From assembly GCA_964559205.1 (NCBI GenBank), contig CAZLHV010000134.1:1-8813 (forward strand): DNA of 8,813 nt. The letters run 5' to 3'. The notes under the pieces are model-generated. The model ran no database searches and was not told where the DNA came from. It worked only from the letters and a program-made list of their open reading frames with translations. The translations under genes and the position numbers were made by a program. Source of the stretch: GWF2-43-63 sp964559205 (GTDB lineage Bacteria; Bacteroidota; Bacteroidia; Bacteroidales; DTU049). Within the stretch, counting starts at the first letter, position 1. Each line of letters starts with the position of its first letter. Below are positions 6,767 through 8,813 of this stretch, piece after piece.

Positions 6767-7789
6767 CTATTTAATCAGGAACGGGAATTTGTCGAAGTTT
6801 TTCAGTGCAATACCTGCACCACGTGCCACGGCACGTAGAGGGTCTTCGGCTACATGCACCCGGAGCTTGGTCTTTTGCTCGATACGTTTGTCGAGACCAC
6901 GCAGCAAAGATCCGCCACCGGCCATATAAATACCGGTATTGAGAATGTCGGCCGACAACTCCGGAGGCGTGTTCTCGAGCGCGTTGAGGATAGCTGCTTC
7001 GATTTTGCTGATGGTCTTGTCAAGTGCCTGCGCAATTTCGGCATGAGACACCATCACCTCGCGCGGAATACCCGAAAGCAAGTGACGCCCGTGAACAGGA
7101 AAATCGGGTGGCGGATTGTCAATCTCGGCCATGGCTGCTCCGACCTCTATTTTCACACGCTCGGCTGTTCGCTCTCCAATACTCAGGTTATGTGCCTTAC
7201 GCATGTACTCTTCGATGTCGGAATTGAAATCATCACCTGCAATACGAATACTTTTATTGCTGACAATTCCACCAAGCGCAATCACCGCAATTTCGCTAGT
7301 ACCACCACCAATATCAATGATCATGTTTCCAGAAGGCTCAAGCACATCGAGCCCAATTCCAATGGCTGCTGCCATGGGCTCATGGATCAGACGCACCTCC
7401 TTGGCTCCGGCCTGCTCTGCCGAATCACGCACGGCACGCTCCTCCACCTCGGTGATACCGCTGGGAATGCTGATCACCATTTTTAACGATGGCGGGAACA
7501 GAGGCTTACGGGTATAAATCATTTTAATCATCTCGCGCATCATGTGCTCCGCAATCATAAAGTCGGCAATCACACCGTCACGCAAAGGACGAATGGTTTT
7601 AATGTTTTCGTGGGTTTTTCCATGCATCATCATGGCCTTTTTTCCAACAGCCATAATTTTATTGGTGGTTCTGTCAATCGCCACAATCGAGGGTTCATCA
7701 ACCACCACCTTGTCACCATGAATGATGACTGTGTTGGCTGTACCCAAGTCCATCGCGATTTCCTTCGTCATGAAATTGAAAAGTCCCAT
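6767..7789 (-). CDS. mreB: Rod shape-determining protein MreB (bacterial actin)
   Basis: MreB polymerises as membrane-bound antiparallel filaments that orient the moving wall-synthesis complex and set rod shape. The 340-residue length is typical. Actin-fold motifs are all present: phosphate-1 MDLGTANTVI (13-22), the conserved PLRDGVIADF (68-77), VISIPSGITEVEERAVRDSA (105-124), the HEPMAAAIG segment (136-144) with the expected catalytic Glu137, phosphate-2 IDIGGGTSEIAVI (158-170), and the adenosine motif MAGGGSLLRGLD (289-300). The N-terminal MGLFNF supplies hydrophobic residues that probably contact the membrane. It lies 18 bases downstream of purH with no visible terminator or promoter between, so it is probably read from the purH promoter outside the window. 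FtsA is excluded by the intact MreB-specific motifs and by mreC and mreD following. The ATG at 7789 lacks a clear Shine-Dalgarno sequence. Confidence 0.98.
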   Translation of the reverse strand: MGLFNFMTKEIAMDLGTANTVIIHGDKVVVDEPSIVAIDRTTNKIMAVGKKAMMMHGKTHENIKTIRPLRDGVIADFMIAEHMMREMIKMIYTRKPLFPPSLKMVISIPSGITEVEERAVRDSAEQAGAKEVRLIHEPMAAAIGIGLDVLEPSGNMIIDIGGGTSEIAVIALGGIVSNKSIRIAGDDFNSDIEEYMRKAHNLSIGERTAERVKIEVGAAMAEIDNPPPDFPVHGRHLLSGIPREVMVSHAEIAQALDKTISKIEAAILNALENTPPELSADILNTGIYMAGGGSLLRGLDKRIEQKTKLRVHVAEDPLRAVARGAGIALKNFDKFPFLIK

Positions 7790-7807
7790 AGTAGAATTCT
7801 GATATGA

Positions 7808-8813
7808 TTAGTGTTTGAAATGTCTGTTACCGGTGAACATGAGCGTAATGTTCTTCTCCTGACAATATGCCACCGTATCTTCATCGCGGATGGAGCCGCC
7901 AGGCTCGGCAATGGCTGTCACCCCTGCCTCATATGCCAGCGCTGCACTGTCGCTGAACGGAAAAAACGCATCAGAACACAGGATACTGTCCTTAACGTCA
8001 AATCCGAATTTTATTGCCTTATCGATCGATTGTTGTACGGCATCCACACGGTTGGTTTGTCCTGTGCCGCTTCCAATCAGCAAACGATCTTTCACCAAAA
8101 CAATGGCGTTCGATTTCAAATGTTTCACCACCTTCATCCCGAAAAGCATATCGGCGGTGATTTCTGAGGTGGGAACCGGTCCTGCTTTCAGTGTCCAGTC
8201 AAGCGGATTCTCACACAAGGTGTCCGCTTCCTGCCAGAGCGTACCAAACGAAAGCTGCCTGAGTGTTTGCTTTGCCCGTGGCATCTGATTCAGCTTAATC
8301 ACAATGCGGTTCTTTTTCGACATAAGCATGCTCAGACCGGTCTCGTCGAAATCGGGAGCAATCAGCACCTCGAAAAAGAATTCATGCAGCTTGGCACAGG
8401 TTTCAGCATCAAGCTTTTGATTGAATGCAACGATACCACCGAAAGCAGAAACCGGATCGCAACTGAGTGCTTTGGTCCAGGCTTCGTTAACTGTGCCTGC
8501 TTCGGCAACGCCGCATGCATTGGTATGTTTCACAATGACACAGGCGCATTCGTCAAACTCGGCCAGCAGATCAAGGGCGCCGCCAATATCCTGCAGATTG
8601 TTGTATGAAAGCTCTTTGCCATTCAGCTTGGTGAGATATTCATCGAGGTTGCCATAGAAACGGGCTTTCTGTGCGGGATTTTCGCCATAGCGCAATGCAG
8701 AGCCATTCCGAAGACTGAGTTTCATGGCGTCAACGTCATGATTGCCGTTCATCCAGGTGAAAATCCGTGCATCGTAGTGCGATGACACTTCGAAGGAGCG
8801 TGTAGCAAAGAGG
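7808..8813 (-). CDS. purH: Bifunctional purine biosynthesis protein PurH, C-terminal part (5' end outside window)
   Basis: PurH catalyses the last two steps of IMP synthesis in the cytosol: formyl transfer from 10-formyl-THF to AICAR, then ring closure. The visible 334 residues cover the AICAR transformylase domain. The frame runs open through the window edge, and the residues there (ATRSFEVSSHYDARIF) match the linker after the IMP cyclohydrolase domain. The GTG at 8788 is therefore an internal Val codon, not a start. Motifs seen are LRYGENPAQKARFY, IVKHTNACG with the catalytic Lys-His pair (visible residues 95-96), SAFGGIVAFN, the DAFFPFSDSAALAYEAG region, EPGGSIRDED, and the C-terminal TGNRHFKH. 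The Lys-His motif has Ala where many bacterial enzymes have Pro (KHTNPCG). mreB starts 18 bases after the stop, so purH and mreBCD probably share a transcript. Confidence 0.97.
   Translation of the reverse strand, partial: LFATRSFEVSSHYDARIFTWMNGNHDVDAMKLSLRNGSALRYGENPAQKARFYGNLDEYLTKLNGKELSYNNLQDIGGALDLLAEFDECACVIVKHTNACGVAEAGTVNEAWTKALSCDPVSAFGGIVAFNQKLDAETCAKLHEFFFEVLIAPDFDETGLSMLMSKKNRIVIKLNQMPRAKQTLRQLSFGTLWQEADTLCENPLDWTLKAGPVPTSEITADMLFGMKVVKHLKSNAIVLVKDRLLIGSGTGQTNRVDAVQQSIDKAIKFGFDVKDSILCSDAFFPFSDSAALAYEAGVTAIAEPGGSIRDEDTVAYCQEKNITLMFTGNRHFKH

Noticed and set aside
6854..7486. A 210-codon open frame opposite mreB.
   Set aside because: It lies wholly antisense to a gene with all MreB motifs, and its translation shows no recognisable domain; it is a codon-bias shadow.
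8786..8788. The GTG at this point as the start of a short, stand-alone AICAR transformylase.
   Set aside because: The frame stays open to the window edge and the upstream residues match the normal PurH inter-domain linker, so this is an internal Val codon of a full-length gene.

Overview
The window reads as ordinary chromosomal DNA of a Bacteroidota (Bacteroidetes) bacterium. The evidence is the FtsZ tail type, the purH-mreB-mreC-mreD linkage, a prolyl tripeptidyl peptidase of the kind known from Porphyromonas, a group II-type geranylgeranylglyceryl phosphate synthase, a TAnnTTTG promoter box and the general lack of Shine-Dalgarno sequences. Genus or family cannot be fixed from this sequence. 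The window is densely coded: the longest gap without a gene is about 190 bases. I see no mobile element, CRISPR array, tRNA or rRNA.

Left part, + strand (1-2316): the 3' end of ftsA, then complete ftsZ. This is the end of the division and cell-wall (dcw) cluster. FtsA tethers FtsZ to the membrane and FtsZ forms the cytokinetic ring. A bulged hairpin lies in the spacer between them, and a terminator-like stem-loop follows ftsZ.

Middle, + strand (2317-5381): a promoter-like region precedes a two-gene unit with a 10-base gap. The first gene encodes a cytosolic GGGP synthase-family enzyme (TIM barrel, prenyl transfer to glycerol-1-phosphate). The second encodes an exported S9 serine peptidase whose catalytic and amino-terminus-binding residues fit prolyl tripeptidyl peptidase A.

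Right part, - strand (8813 down to 5405): purH (3' part only), mreB, mreC and mreD, with gaps of 18 and 14 bases and then an 8-base overlap, so almost certainly one transcript. MreB, MreC and MreD form the elongation (rod-shape) scaffold, and PurH makes IMP. The mre unit meets the peptidase gene tail to tail across 23 bases. The usual downstream partners mrdA (PBP2) and rodA are not next to mreD.

The window thus holds parts of both cell-shape machines, division and elongation, around an ether-lipid-type enzyme and a peptidase. Nothing here looks like an undescribed defence, mobile or biosynthetic system. The points most worth a second look are the GGGP synthase, its pairing with an exported peptidase, the ftsA-ftsZ hairpin and the shortened mre cluster.
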